Shown: positions 24,013-32,657 of the stretch, one piece after another
Layout of the letters: each line of letters starts with the position of its first letter
Position numbering within the stretch: the stretch's first letter is position 1
NCBI RefSeq assembly: GCF_963678635.1
Contig: NC_087063.1
Location: forward strand, 52,155,220-52,219,219
Direction of reading: 5' to 3'
Source: Symsagittifera roscoffensis
Lineage: Eukaryota > Xenacoelomorpha > Acoela > Convolutidae
Length of the DNA: 64,000 bases
Translations under genes and position numbers: made by a program
Notes under the pieces: model-generated
Told to the model about the DNA's origin: nothing
The model's input: only the letters and a program-made list of their open reading frames with translations
Databases searched by the model: none

Positions 24013-25319
24013 GACCTTTCTGAGTGAATCATCAGCAGACAAAATATCTATTTGACGAATATGGTCTCTCAGTCATGGATTTAGCAGTTTTTTATTGAGG
24101 GGGCTGGTCTTTCAAAAAGTTTCGGAGTTTTCGTGGTACTTCTTTTTAGTTGTCTAAGAACACTTTTATTATTCGACACTCAAAATTATTTCTGCGCAGT
24201 AGGCAGATTTTTTTGAAAAAAATATCAGGCCAATAACAAATGTTTGAAATTAAAGTCACAAAATTAAGAACAATATGGTGGGGGAAGACCTGAGACATGC
24301 ATAAACGTACAGTTTGAGAAGATCTTTGAATATCAAATCAATAGCTTTGCACAGTTAACCGAAGTTTTGCAAACCTAAGAAACAACCACAAATTAATAAT
24401 TAAATATAAGCAGATAGTCATCATGAAGCTACAAAATTTAATTCCTACGTACTTTATTAGATTGTGAGCTTCAAGATTTCGTGGTGAGGAGGAAGGAACT
24501 CGGGTTACATATAAAGGGAATTCTGTGCCAGGAACTTACATTTTGTGCCCAGGAACTCAAAAGAATCCAGGACAATTTTAGGATCAATCATCCAAAAATG
24601 AATGTACAAGTTACTAAAAGAGAGAACCCCTGGTCCCAAGAATGTAGAGCCGCTGAGATGGGGGGAGGGGGCGTCCAAGACCTTCTTTATCCGCCCCTGA
24701 CTCGAATCAACTGTCAATTACTCTTTTTCAGATCTAAACTTCAGATCTGAAATAGGTTATGGAATGTCTAATTAACGCTTGGATACTTTCAGATCTGAAA
24801 TTTTGTTTTTCTTAGATATTTCAGATCTGAAAAATCAATGATTCTGACACAACTTTTGCTTTTTTACTTAGTATTTGATAGCTTTTGATAGCAACTAGCA
24901 GGTACTAGGCAAATTTTCAAGTTGTAGACTGCCAAAATATATTTTCCCAAGCATGAGAAAAACATTGAAAACGCATAAGTAGCACAAAAATTTCAAAAAA
25001 ATAACGGATGTTCTAACCGTTTCTGAGAACTTTTAACACAGTACCTTGGGTACGGGTATATAAACGTCTGAACTATGTTCGTCGACTTTTAAGTACAACG
25101 AGCACAAATGTGTAATTCTGCATTTATAAATAACTTGCGCTCACGTCCTAAGCTTTTCAGATAACTCTACCTGAAGGTTTTATCCAGTATGGCAAAATTG
25201 GCAGTTTTTAAACATTTATTTCGAAAAAATAAATCTTTAAAGCTGTTTGAATTTCACAAACAATTCAAGAATGGTGCTTTTTGATGAAATTAACCCAATA
25301 TTGGAAAGCTGGATCAATA
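24013..25319 (+). other. Spacer between the left element and the Pao insertion
   Basis: No convincing gene. An 89-codon frame at 24,481-24,750 lacks any recognisable feature. It contains a cluster of palindromes at 24.73-24.83 kb and, from about 25,150, a weak match to the A part of the S/A repeat, which continues on the other side of the Pao element. A TATA-like word 'gtatataaac' at about 25,056 is noted without further support. Confidence 0.4.
24727..24832. repeat. Cluster of TTTCAGATCTGAAA palindromes
   Basis: Perfect inverted repeats centred on AGATCT lie at 24,740-24,751 (12 bp), 24,787-24,800 (14 bp) and 24,819-24,832 (14 bp). A half-matching 'tttcagatct' begins near 24,726. Spacings are about 48 and 32 bp. 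The role is unknown. Confidence 0.8.
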
Positions 25320-25324
25320 GGTAC
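25320..25324. other. Target-site duplication, left copy (GGTAC)
   Basis: GGTAC directly before the 5' LTR, repeated exactly at 32,653-32,657 after the 3' LTR. BEL/Pao integrases typically leave 4-6 bp duplications. It proves that the whole interval, including the antisense gene, inserted as one unit. Confidence 0.93.
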
Positions 25325-25527
25325 TGTTGAAGCCTAAAAAAGACATTTCAGCTTTCTACTTGAACTAAATCTACGATTGAACTGATTTGCTTATTTAAAA
25401 CCGCATTTTTACAAAAGTCAATTGACTTCTATCTATAACTCGTGAAATAATTTACACTCTTTGCAAATCACTAGTTTTATTCAGTCGGATTGGTGATTTT
25501 TCATTTCCCAACTTTTGCTGCACAACA
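25325..25527 (+). repeat. 5' LTR of the BEL/Pao element
   Basis: 203 bp from TGTTGAAGCC to GCTGCACAACA, with TG...CA ends. Compared with the 3' LTR it shows one substitution and one missing A in an A-run at about 25,338, two adjacent substitutions at about 25,417, and one at about 25,509. It carries promoter and RNA-processing signals in such elements, though I cannot pick out a TATA box with confidence. Confidence 0.95.
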
Positions 25528-25531
25528 TTTT

Positions 25532-25549
25532 TGGTGCAACGCGACTCAC
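25532..25549 (+). promoter_or_regulatory. Primer-binding site of the BEL/Pao element
   Basis: TGGTGCAACGCGACTC begins 4 bp after the 5' LTR. TGG pairs with a tRNA CCA end, and the site primes minus-strand cDNA synthesis. The matching tRNA is not identified. Confidence 0.75.
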
Positions 25550-25588
25550 GAACGAACCAAAGATTAGAAACAAAGAGGAAAGTTAAAA

Positions 25589-27652
25589 ATGTCATCACCT
25601 GCTAGTGACATGAGCAACGTGACGCTCACTCTTCCTGCTTTGAAGCGATCAAGAAGTGCTAACATCGGTGTCATTACCCGATCGGAAAATGCCGTCTCAG
25701 CAATCTTCGACAAAGAGGCATCTGCTCTAACTTACAAGGAAATTGGAACTCTCAAGGCCAATCTCACGATGTGCGAACGAAAGAAAAAGAAACTGGGAGA
25801 GCTTAATCAGCAAATTTCAAGTTTTCTAAACGATGATGAAGATGCACTTGAAGTTGAGTTGGAGGAAGCTGAGAAAATCTACCTTCAAGTAGATTGTTTG
25901 ATGGAAATGATCACAACTATGTTAGATGACCGAGGGAAATGTTCAACTGAATCGGTCAAAGATGACGACAGCGCAAGCGGAACCGGATCCTACAAATCCA
26001 CTTCCCAACGTGGTGCTGGTCGAAAACAAGATACTTGCCTGAAGTTGCCGAAACTGAATTCGCCAACATTTAGCGGAAGGTATGATCAAGGGCTACCTTT
26101 TTTAGATTCCTTTGATGGAGCAGTTCACTCAATTGCATCGCTGTCTGATGTTCAGAAACTGCAATACCTAAAGGGTGCCCTCAAGGATGAACCGTTTCGT
26201 TTGCTATCCCACTTGCCTACTACAAACGCGAACTACTCAGTCGCAAGGGAACTTCTAAAGGATCGATATGCTGATGTCAAGATGATCTCACACGCTCACT
26301 TGGAAGCAATTTTTGAATTCACCCCAATGAAGCATGAGTCATCCGCTGCAATACGTCGCTTGATTAACACCTACACGGAAAACACGATGGCACTGACAGG
26401 ACTTGGACTAAAAATTGATCAATGCGATTTGATCTGGGTTCACGTTTTGGTCAAGAAATTAGATCCTGAAACTAGAAGACAATGGGAACTTTCCTGCGCG
26501 GGAAGTGACATGCCAAAAATCAAGCAGATGAAGAAGTTCTTGGAGGAACGATCTCGCGCCCTAGAAGCTACGAAGGACCTCCAGTTACCTTCAATTCATA
26601 GAAAAAATCATCAAGGAAGTTCAGACCAATCTGGAAATTCTAAGAAAGATGACAAGGTACAGACATACCACACGAACTCTGCTAAGACGATCAGCTGCCC
26701 ATGCTGCAGTGGTGATCACCGCGTGTATCAATGCACAAAATTTCAGGAAATGTCTATTTCCAATAGAAGACAAGAAGCCAAATCAAAGCGATTATGCTTC
26801 AATTGCCTGTCCCTTGGACACCAAAATCATGAGTGCAAGTCGAAGTCAACGTGCCAAACCTGTCGAAAGGGTCACCACACGTTACTTCACATCCATACAG
26901 ACCCAAACAAGCAACCCGGACCTGAAAATAAGTTTACGGGTCATGGGGGTACTAGTACATGTGCCACTACCATACTGGGAACTGTACTAATTGAGGTGAA
27001 AACTGCAAATGGCGGTTATCACAATTGTCGAGCCTTACTGGACAGCGGATCTGAATGCAGTTTCGTTACAACCAGCTGTGCTAACCGACTCAAGCTACCA
27101 ATCAAGAAATTGACTCTTCAACTAACTCGAGTTGGCGGAGGAGCAAAAACTGTGAAATCTGGTTCTGTCAATCTGGAAGCAAAGGATTCTCAGAATCAAT
27201 CTCTACATATTGAAGCCTTCACTCTTCAAAAACTTTCTGGCTACCTGCCCAGAGAACGGGTGAATATACCGAACAGTTTGGATATCACACGTCTTAAGCT
27301 CTCGGACCCAGACTTTGACAAACCAAAGGAAATCGATATAATCCTAGGCTGTGATGTCTACAACGACATTGTTGGCTGCGAAAAGATTAAGCTTACAGAC
27401 AAGCTTTATGCACGTGACACTCTATTTGGTTGGATGATTAGCGGCAGAACACCCGGTCCTCCAACAACCTTCTTCAAGTCATTTCATGTGTCTATTGACA
27501 ATAGTCTAAGGAAATTTTGGGAATTAGAAGAAATTCCTGATTTCAAAAAGACAACAACAGAAGAAGATCGATGTGAATCTCACTTTAAGGAAACAACCAT
27601 ACTACAAAATGGACGATTCACTGTGCAGCTGCCTTTCAAGCCCAATAGTTAA
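25589..27652 (+). CDS. Gag-protease region of BEL/Pao polyprotein (687 aa before an in-frame stop)
   Basis: Gag packages the element RNA and the aspartic protease cleaves the polyprotein. The ATG at 25,589 is the first in a leader starting behind the LTR. Residues 45-110 are Lys/Glu-rich and probably coiled-coil. Residues 150-350 match the DUF1759-type Gag region of Pao elements ('KLPKLNSPTFSGRY'). Three zinc-binding stretches follow: C370-C373-H377-C382, C403-C406-H411-C416 and C422-C425-H430-H434. The protease active site is D485-S-G in 'ALLDSGSECSFVT', with the second conserved hydrophobic-G motif at 'IILGCDV' (584-590). TAA at 27,650 ends the frame, but the same frame resumes at once with coding-like residues into RT, so the stop is most simply a nonsense mutation. 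Read-through is the alternative. Confidence 0.93.
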   Translation: MSSPASDMSNVTLTLPALKRSRSANIGVITRSENAVSAIFDKEASALTYKEIGTLKANLTMCERKKKKLGELNQQISSFLNDDEDALEVELEEAEKIYLQVDCLMEMITTMLDDRGKCSTESVKDDDSASGTGSYKSTSQRGAGRKQDTCLKLPKLNSPTFSGRYDQGLPFLDSFDGAVHSIASLSDVQKLQYLKGALKDEPFRLLSHLPTTNANYSVARELLKDRYADVKMISHAHLEAIFEFTPMKHESSAAIRRLINTYTENTMALTGLGLKIDQCDLIWVHVLVKKLDPETRRQWELSCAGSDMPKIKQMKKFLEERSRALEATKDLQLPSIHRKNHQGSSDQSGNSKKDDKVQTYHTNSAKTISCPCCSGDHRVYQCTKFQEMSISNRRQEAKSKRLCFNCLSLGHQNHECKSKSTCQTCRKGHHTLLHIHTDPNKQPGPENKFTGHGGTSTCATTILGTVLIEVKTANGGYHNCRALLDSGSECSFVTTSCANRLKLPIKKLTLQLTRVGGGAKTVKSGSVNLEAKDSQNQSLHIEAFTLQKLSGYLPRERVNIPNSLDITRLKLSDPDFDKPKEIDIILGCDVYNDIVGCEKIKLTDKLYARDTLFGWMISGRTPGPPTTFFKSFHVSIDNSLRKFWELEEIPDFKKTTTEEDRCESHFKETTILQNGRFTVQLPFKPNS

Positions 27653-29985
27653 CTTGGCGACAGTTTAGCACAAGCAAAACGCAGATTCAATTATCTCGAG
27701 CGACGACTGGAACAGAATCCAGAACTTAAAGATCGCTATACCGCATTCATAGACGAATTTCTCGATATGGGGCATATGGAGTATATACCGCCTGGAGAAA
27801 TCAAAAAGCCAGTTGATAGCGTATTTTATCTGCCACATCACTGCGTTTTTAAGGAAGATTCTACTACCACAAAGCTACGTGTAGTTTTCGACGGATCTGC
27901 AACAACATCAACCGGACAATCACTCAACGACACTTTGATGGTTGGTCCCACAGTACAAGACGACCTCTACTCGATAATCATGCGCTTCAGGTTCTACCCA
28001 ATTGCTTTGTCAGCAGATATCGCAAAAATGTACCGACAAGTTGCTCTAGAGGACAAATCGAAGGATTTCCATCGCATACTTTGGAGATCAAATAAATCGG
28101 ATGAAATCAAGCATCTCAGGATGACACGTGTTACATATGGAATAGCTTCGTCATTGTTTCACTCAACAAGATGCCTCAATGAAGTAGCAAATCAATCTAA
28201 GAACCCAATGATCAAAGAAAGTCTCAAAAATTGTTTCTATGTAGACGACTTTCTTGGTGGCGCTAATGATAAGCATGAAGCAGAAAGACTCATCTCTGAT
28301 TTGTGCGAAGAGCTGAACTCTTATGAATTCCCTCTACGAAAATGGACTTCAAGCAATGCTAAAATAATTGAAGGATTGCCAGAACATCTCCGCGAAAAAT
28401 CGGATGTGCTGGAACTTTTCTCTGACGAATACAAAATCAAGGCGCTAGGAGTCAGTTGGAAGCCCAACAAGGACATTTTTTGTTTTTCAACAGCCTTACC
28501 AGAGCTGAAACTGCTTACAAAGAGGACTATTCTGTCCACAATCTCAAAATTGTTTGATCCGATGGGATGGCTAGCTCCATTCATCATCAATTTCAAATGT
28601 CTCATGCAACAACTATGGGTCCAAGGTTTTGATTGGGATTCTGAAGTCGATCAGAAAACCAAGGAAAAATGGTATGAGCTCACCGGAACATTGCCTCAAC
28701 TACTGAAACTACGAATACCAAGATCTATGAGCTCACATCCAATAAAGGAGGTTCAACTTCACGTATTCTGTGATGCTTCCGAAAAAGCATATGCAGCCGC
28801 AATCTATGCAAGAATTACCAATGATGATGGCAAAACTTTTGCATATCTACTAACCTCCAAAACAAAGGTTGCTCCGGTCAAAGTAATCTCTGTTCCCAAA
28901 TTAGAGCTCTGCGGTGCAAGTTTAGCTACCAAACTTCTTAAATCAGTTCATTCAATTTTGAGGAAAACAAATCTCAAGATAACTTCACACGCCTGGACTG
29001 ATTCAACAATTGTCTTGCAATGGCTTGCTCAACTTCCAAGAACGTGGAACACTTTTGTTGCAAACAGAGTTTCACAAATACAAGAGACCCTACCCAGAAG
29101 TGATTGGAAACACGTGCCAACAGCAGTAAATCCAGCTGATTTAGCCTCTCGTGGTGTATTAGCTGACACATTAATATGTTCCTCACTCTGGTGGAATGGA
29201 CCAGATTGGCTGACCAAAGATGAAAGGCACTGGCCCAACCTACAACCATCTCTAGTTGAAGCACCTGAAAAACGAACCGTCAAAGCCAAGACTAATGCAG
29301 AAAGTGAACAAATTCGAACTGTTCTCGCAAATCATGCTCAAAACGAAGAAATGACGGATGGAATTTTTCATTTAAAGAACTACAGCACTTGGAACAAGAC
29401 AGTACGCATCGCATGCTATGTACTATCATTTGTTCAACATCTTAAGCATAGAGTATCGACAAACTATCGGAAGCGGCTCAGATCTAAGCGGACATCTGAT
29501 GTACAACTTGAAGAAGATTGTCTTAGTCCTAAAAATAAAATTATGGCAAAAATGCTAATTTTTCGTTTAGACCAAGAAATACACTTCAAATCAGAGCTAA
29601 ATTGTCTAAAGGTGAAAGGGGAGCTGAGTAAAACATCGAAACTACTCAATCTTAGTCCGTTTTTCGACAAGGATTACGATCTACTAAGAGTTGGAGGCAG
29701 ACTTTCACAATCGAACTACCCAACAGACAAGAAGTTTCCAATACTCGTTTCGAAAAAATCTGATTTAGTATCCCTACTTATACGCAAATATCATGAAGAT
29801 ACTCTTCATGGCGGGGGGCAATTAGTACTGAACACAATGAGAGAGGAAATTTGGATAATCGGAGGTCGTGATCTAGTTCGACAGTTCATTAGAAGATGCA
29901 TGAAATGTGTCCGATTTAGTCAGCAACCTACTTCTCAATTCATGGCTGATCTTCCTACAGAAAGAATACAGAAAGAGACAAGCAG
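27653..29985 (+). pseudogene. BEL/Pao pol: reverse transcriptase, RNase H and integrase N-terminus
   Basis: In phase with gag-protease after the single TAA. The first ATG inside is at 27,767, and numbering below starts there. RT: 'VVFDGSA' (39-45), Asp84 in 'LSADIAKMYRQV', and the YVDD box at 158-161. RNase H: Asp335 (HVFCDAS), Glu379 (KLEL), Asp411 (AWTDST) and Asp457 (NPADLASRG), so the four acidic residues are present. Integrase zinc module: H675, H680, C710, C713. The RT and RNase H motifs look intact. About residue 734 the sequence departs from the family pattern: the segment that should hold the first integrase Asp is absent and the frame changes. Frame remains open to 30,121, but codons after about 29,985 are out of phase with the real integrase. 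Confidence 0.93.
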
Positions 29986-30821
29986 AGGTCTCAAAAATTT
30001 ATGTTGCCGTCTTTGTTTGTCTCGCGACAAAAGCTATTCATTTGGAAATGGTTACTCGTCTAACCAAAGAAGCATGCATCCTTTCATTGAAACGATTTAC
30101 TGCACGCCGTGGCAAACCTGAGAAGATCTTAAGTGACAATGGAAGCAATTTTATCGGGGCTCGAAATGATCTGATCAAAATCAAGGAACTGCTCGACAAA
30201 AATGGAACGGACAAATCAGTTGTTAGTTTCGTCAATAGCCAAGGAACTGAATGGGTCACCATCCCTCCTCGTGGTCCTCACTTCGGAGGACTCTGGGAAG
30301 CAGCTGTAAAAAGTATGAAGAGACATATGCGAAAAGTTATAGGATTGCAACGTCTCAGTTTTGAAGAATTTCTTACAATTCTTAATCAAATTGAAGTTGT
30401 CTTAAAATCACGACCATTGTATCCAATATCAAGTGATCCTAACGACCCAACTCCGCTGACACCCGCTCATTTTCTGATAGGGGAATCATTGCTAACTCTT
30501 CCCTCTGCGGACATCCAAGTTTCAACCAATGTACGATATCGACTATTACAGAATATGATCAAGGATTTCTGGAAAGTTTGGAAAAGGGATTATCTCATAA
30601 CGCTACAAATACGGAAAAAATGGTTCACGGATGGCCCAGAATTTAAAGTTGGCAACCTAGTCCTACTTGCCGAAGACAATGAACGACCGCTAGAATGGAA
30701 AACTGGACGAATCATAGAAGTTTATCCTGGAAATGACTCAGTTGTTCGAGTGGTAAAAGTGAAGACCACAACTGGTGAATACGTACGCCCAGTCGCGAAG
30801 CTGCGGAAGCTACCAGTATAG
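29985..30821 (+). pseudogene. BEL/Pao integrase core and C-terminus, frameshifted
   Basis: Continues integrase in the next frame (open from 29,907, but related sequence starts near 29,985 with 'VSKIYVAVFVCLATKAIHLE'). The second catalytic Asp is in 'ILSDNGSNF' and the Glu in 'GGLWEAAVKSMKRHM'. The stretch between 'MADLPTERIQ' and 'VSKIYVAV', which in Pao integrases carries the first catalytic Asp, is missing, so an internal deletion of roughly 100 bp with a frame change is inferred. The C-terminal part ('VLLAEDNERPLEWKTGRI') is the usual Pao ending (DUF5641-like). The TAG stop is at 30,819. This copy cannot make an active integrase. Confidence 0.92.
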
Positions 30822-31389
30822 CAACCAAGTCATATCCAATGTGCAGTTCATTTAAAACAAGAACTTTATAGTGCTAAAAAATCGAAAAATATCAAAATGT
30901 GCAGTTTTCAAATTTTAAGAAGTAGTACCCCCATGACCCTTTTGAGAGTAGGAACCTAAATTACCCCCTATGCAATGCATTATGGTCTGAATCGTTCATA
31001 TTGACCACTTTCATGTAAATTCCCAATGTTGTATGTTCATAAAAGTCGAAAATGATGTAAATTTTCATCAATTTTTGTGCTAAATCGTGCATTAAAATTC
31101 GTATGAGGTTGTACCCTCATGACCCAAAATGTAATTATTGCCTGAAAACAGCTAGGATACGCCTACGCTACTGTCTTGAATTTAACAATAGGCTCTCTGA
31201 TCACGTCAAACTGTTAGAATGTTATATTTGCCTTTAAATTATATTCAAAGATGTCGTATTGTAATGATTTATAACCATTAATTCGCATAAAAATGTTTTT
31301 TCTAAGTACACAAACTTTCGCTCATGACTCGTACCGTTAATACTTCACTTGTATACTCCTTACTTATGGTGCAGTCACATTTAGTTCAT
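30822..31389 (+). other. Non-coding region between pol and the antisense gene, with an imperfect direct repeat
   Basis: About 570 bp without a gene. Two related stretches, about 30,860-30,940 and 31,045-31,125, both run through 'tcgaaaa', 'gtgca' and end in GTACCC(C/T)CATGACCC. This could be a 3' untranslated or RNA-packaging region. The minus-strand gene ends at its right border with an AATAAA signal (31,394-31,389, minus strand). Confidence 0.6.
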
Positions 31390-31394
31390 TTATT
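31389..31394 (-). terminator. Poly(A) signal AATAAA overlapping the JmjC stop codon
   Basis: The minus strand reads CAATAAATG, where the TAA stop lies inside AATAAA. It is a plausible polyadenylation signal for the antisense gene. A downstream GU-rich element was not examined in detail. Confidence 0.5.
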
Positions 31395-32405
31395 GAATAA
31401 CTGTTAACATATTTACCGTTGAACAGTCATCTGGTCCTCTTCGCTTGTTGACCCTGCAGTGTTGCTGGCAGCGCTTCCACGCAGATGCTACCAAGGAAAG
31501 TCTAGTTTGCATCTCCGCATAGTACATACAGCAGACCCTCTCTTCGTCGCAGAGAGTCAGAACTGCATGGCACCACGCATATGGAAGATACAAACTTTTC
31601 CCCTCCTCAAGAACACCATAGTGGATCAGTTTCTTCTGCCGAGGACCAAGGTTCCTCAGATACTTAGCAGCATCAGTGAACACCATCTCCGAATCATTGC
31701 TACCGGCCAGGCGCTCAAGTTCACCAGAGAGATTAACTTCAGATGTCATCAGCCACAACTTTCGGCCCCCCAGAAGACACAAAACAGCATCATCTTCCTC
31801 CTCCAAGTCTTGATGGAAAGTCCGGAAGGACGAGGACTCTACAAAAATACCTTGGAGAAGAGAAGAAAAGACCTGCTTTGGCCATCTGGTCTGACCTCCA
31901 GACATGACGCCAATAACACCCTTAGCTGTCACACTAGGAGTCTCTCGACAGTTAACTCCAACCTCCCAGCCAGTGAACAATGACCCTTCTACGTTGAGGT
32001 CACTGATACGTTTAAGACCTCTAAGTTGCTTCTAAAACAAAACAAACAATTGATGCACATCCGCTATACTCTACTAATATGATACAATGGAATAAATGCT
32101 ACTCACAGTCTCAGCTTTCGGAAACCGCAGAACTGCCCTATCCACGATTGCAGCTTCCTTCCTTGAAGACTGGATCTCATCCAACGACTTTACAGGAATC
32201 GGAGTGAAGGAATCGGAGTGAAACCCAGATCTCCTCTGGTCACTGCATCGAAGAAACCCTGCAGGTCCTCCCGGTCGACAGCGCCCCGCCTACTGGACCT
32301 TCGCACCTCGCCATGTGGAGGCAGACGTGGTGCTCTGCCCGACTCCGCCCTGCTATTTCTCTCCTTTGTCTCGTGCACTGTGAATGGATAGTCGTACCCA
32401 GACAT
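31390..32405 (-). pseudogene. Captured JmjC/cupin-type oxygenase gene, two exons, antisense inside the Pao element
   Basis: Exon 1 is 32,405-32,107, the intron 32,106-32,032 (75 bp, GTGAGT...TTTTAG), and exon 2 is 32,031-31,390. JmjC proteins are Fe(II)/2-oxoglutarate oxygenases that hydroxylate or demethylate proteins. Exon 2 shows the metal triad as HQD in 'FRTFHQDLEEEDD' and a distal His in 'LPYAWCHAVLTL', plus a candidate 2-oxoglutarate Lys in 'GGRKLWLM'. A 14-bp tandem duplication (TCACTCCGATTCCT twice, near 32,190-32,217) shifts exon 1 to an early stop. Without it exon 1 would be 285 bp and the junction phase 0, giving about 308 codons, so this is probably its only lesion. ATG at 32,405 is preferred; an in-frame ATG at 32,471 lies inside the LTR. 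Substrate unknown; HSPBAP1/KDM8-like cupins are possible relatives. Confidence 0.8.
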
Positions 32406-32436
32406 AACAACGATCTGAAAAATTGAAGATACTTCC

Positions 32437-32448
32437 AGGGAGGCGGAA
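32437..32448 (+). promoter_or_regulatory. Polypurine tract of the BEL/Pao element
   Basis: AGGGAGGCGGAA, 11 purines of 12, abuts the first base of the 3' LTR as expected for the plus-strand primer. It lies 32 bp upstream (minus sense) of the JmjC ATG at 32,405, inside that gene's 5' leader or N-terminal codons. Confidence 0.8.
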
Positions 32449-32652
32449 TGTTGAAGCCTAAAAAAAAACATTTCAGCTTTCTACTTGAACTAAATCTACG
32501 ATTGAACTGATTTGCTTATTTAAAACCGCATTTTTACAAAAACCAATTGACTTCTATCTATAACTCGTGAAATAATTTACACTCTTTGCAAATCACTAGT
32601 TTTATTCAGTCGGATTGGTGATTTTTCATTTCCGAACTTTTGCTGCACAACA
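32449..32652 (+). repeat. 3' LTR of the BEL/Pao element
   Basis: 204 bp from TGTTGAAGCC to GCACAACA, followed by the GGTAC duplication at 32,653-32,657. About 98% identical to the 5' LTR. Read on the minus strand it is the sequence immediately upstream of the JmjC gene, so it may supply that gene's promoter (inference). Confidence 0.95.
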
Positions 32653-32657
32653 GGTAC
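32653..32657. other. Target-site duplication, right copy (GGTAC)
   Basis: Exact repeat of 25,320-25,324, directly after the 3' LTR. Confidence 0.93.

Larger units (their letters stand above)
25325..32652 (+). mobile_element. BEL/Pao LTR retrotransposon carrying an antisense JmjC-type gene
   Basis: A 7,328-bp element with all structural marks visible: LTRs of 203 and 204 bp (TGTTGAAGCC...GCACAACA), flanking 5-bp duplication GGTAC (25,320-25,324 and 32,653-32,657), a primer-binding site after the 5' LTR, gag-protease-RT-RNase H-integrase order in one phase apart from lesions, and a polypurine tract abutting the 3' LTR. The LTRs differ by 4 substitutions and 1 indel, so insertion was recent. 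Between the pol stop (30,821) and the polypurine tract (32,437) sits a spliced gene on the opposite strand. Family assignment rests on YVDD in the Pao context, three Gag zinc knuckles and RNase H before integrase. This copy is defective by a stop, an integrase deletion and a cargo-gene frameshift. Confidence 0.95.

Noticed and set aside
28321-30262. Minus-strand open frames (68-96 codons) inside Pao pol
   Set aside because: They mirror a strongly supported plus-strand coding region. Nothing in their composition suggests a protein.
31459-31983. 174-codon plus-strand frame opposite JmjC exon 2
   Set aside because: The minus strand carries catalytic motifs, consistent exon phases and splice sites. 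The plus-strand frame has no recognisable feature.
31390-32405. JmjC gene as an ordinary host gene next to a shorter retroelement
   Set aside because: The target-site duplication and polypurine tract lie outside the gene, so it is inside the inserted unit.
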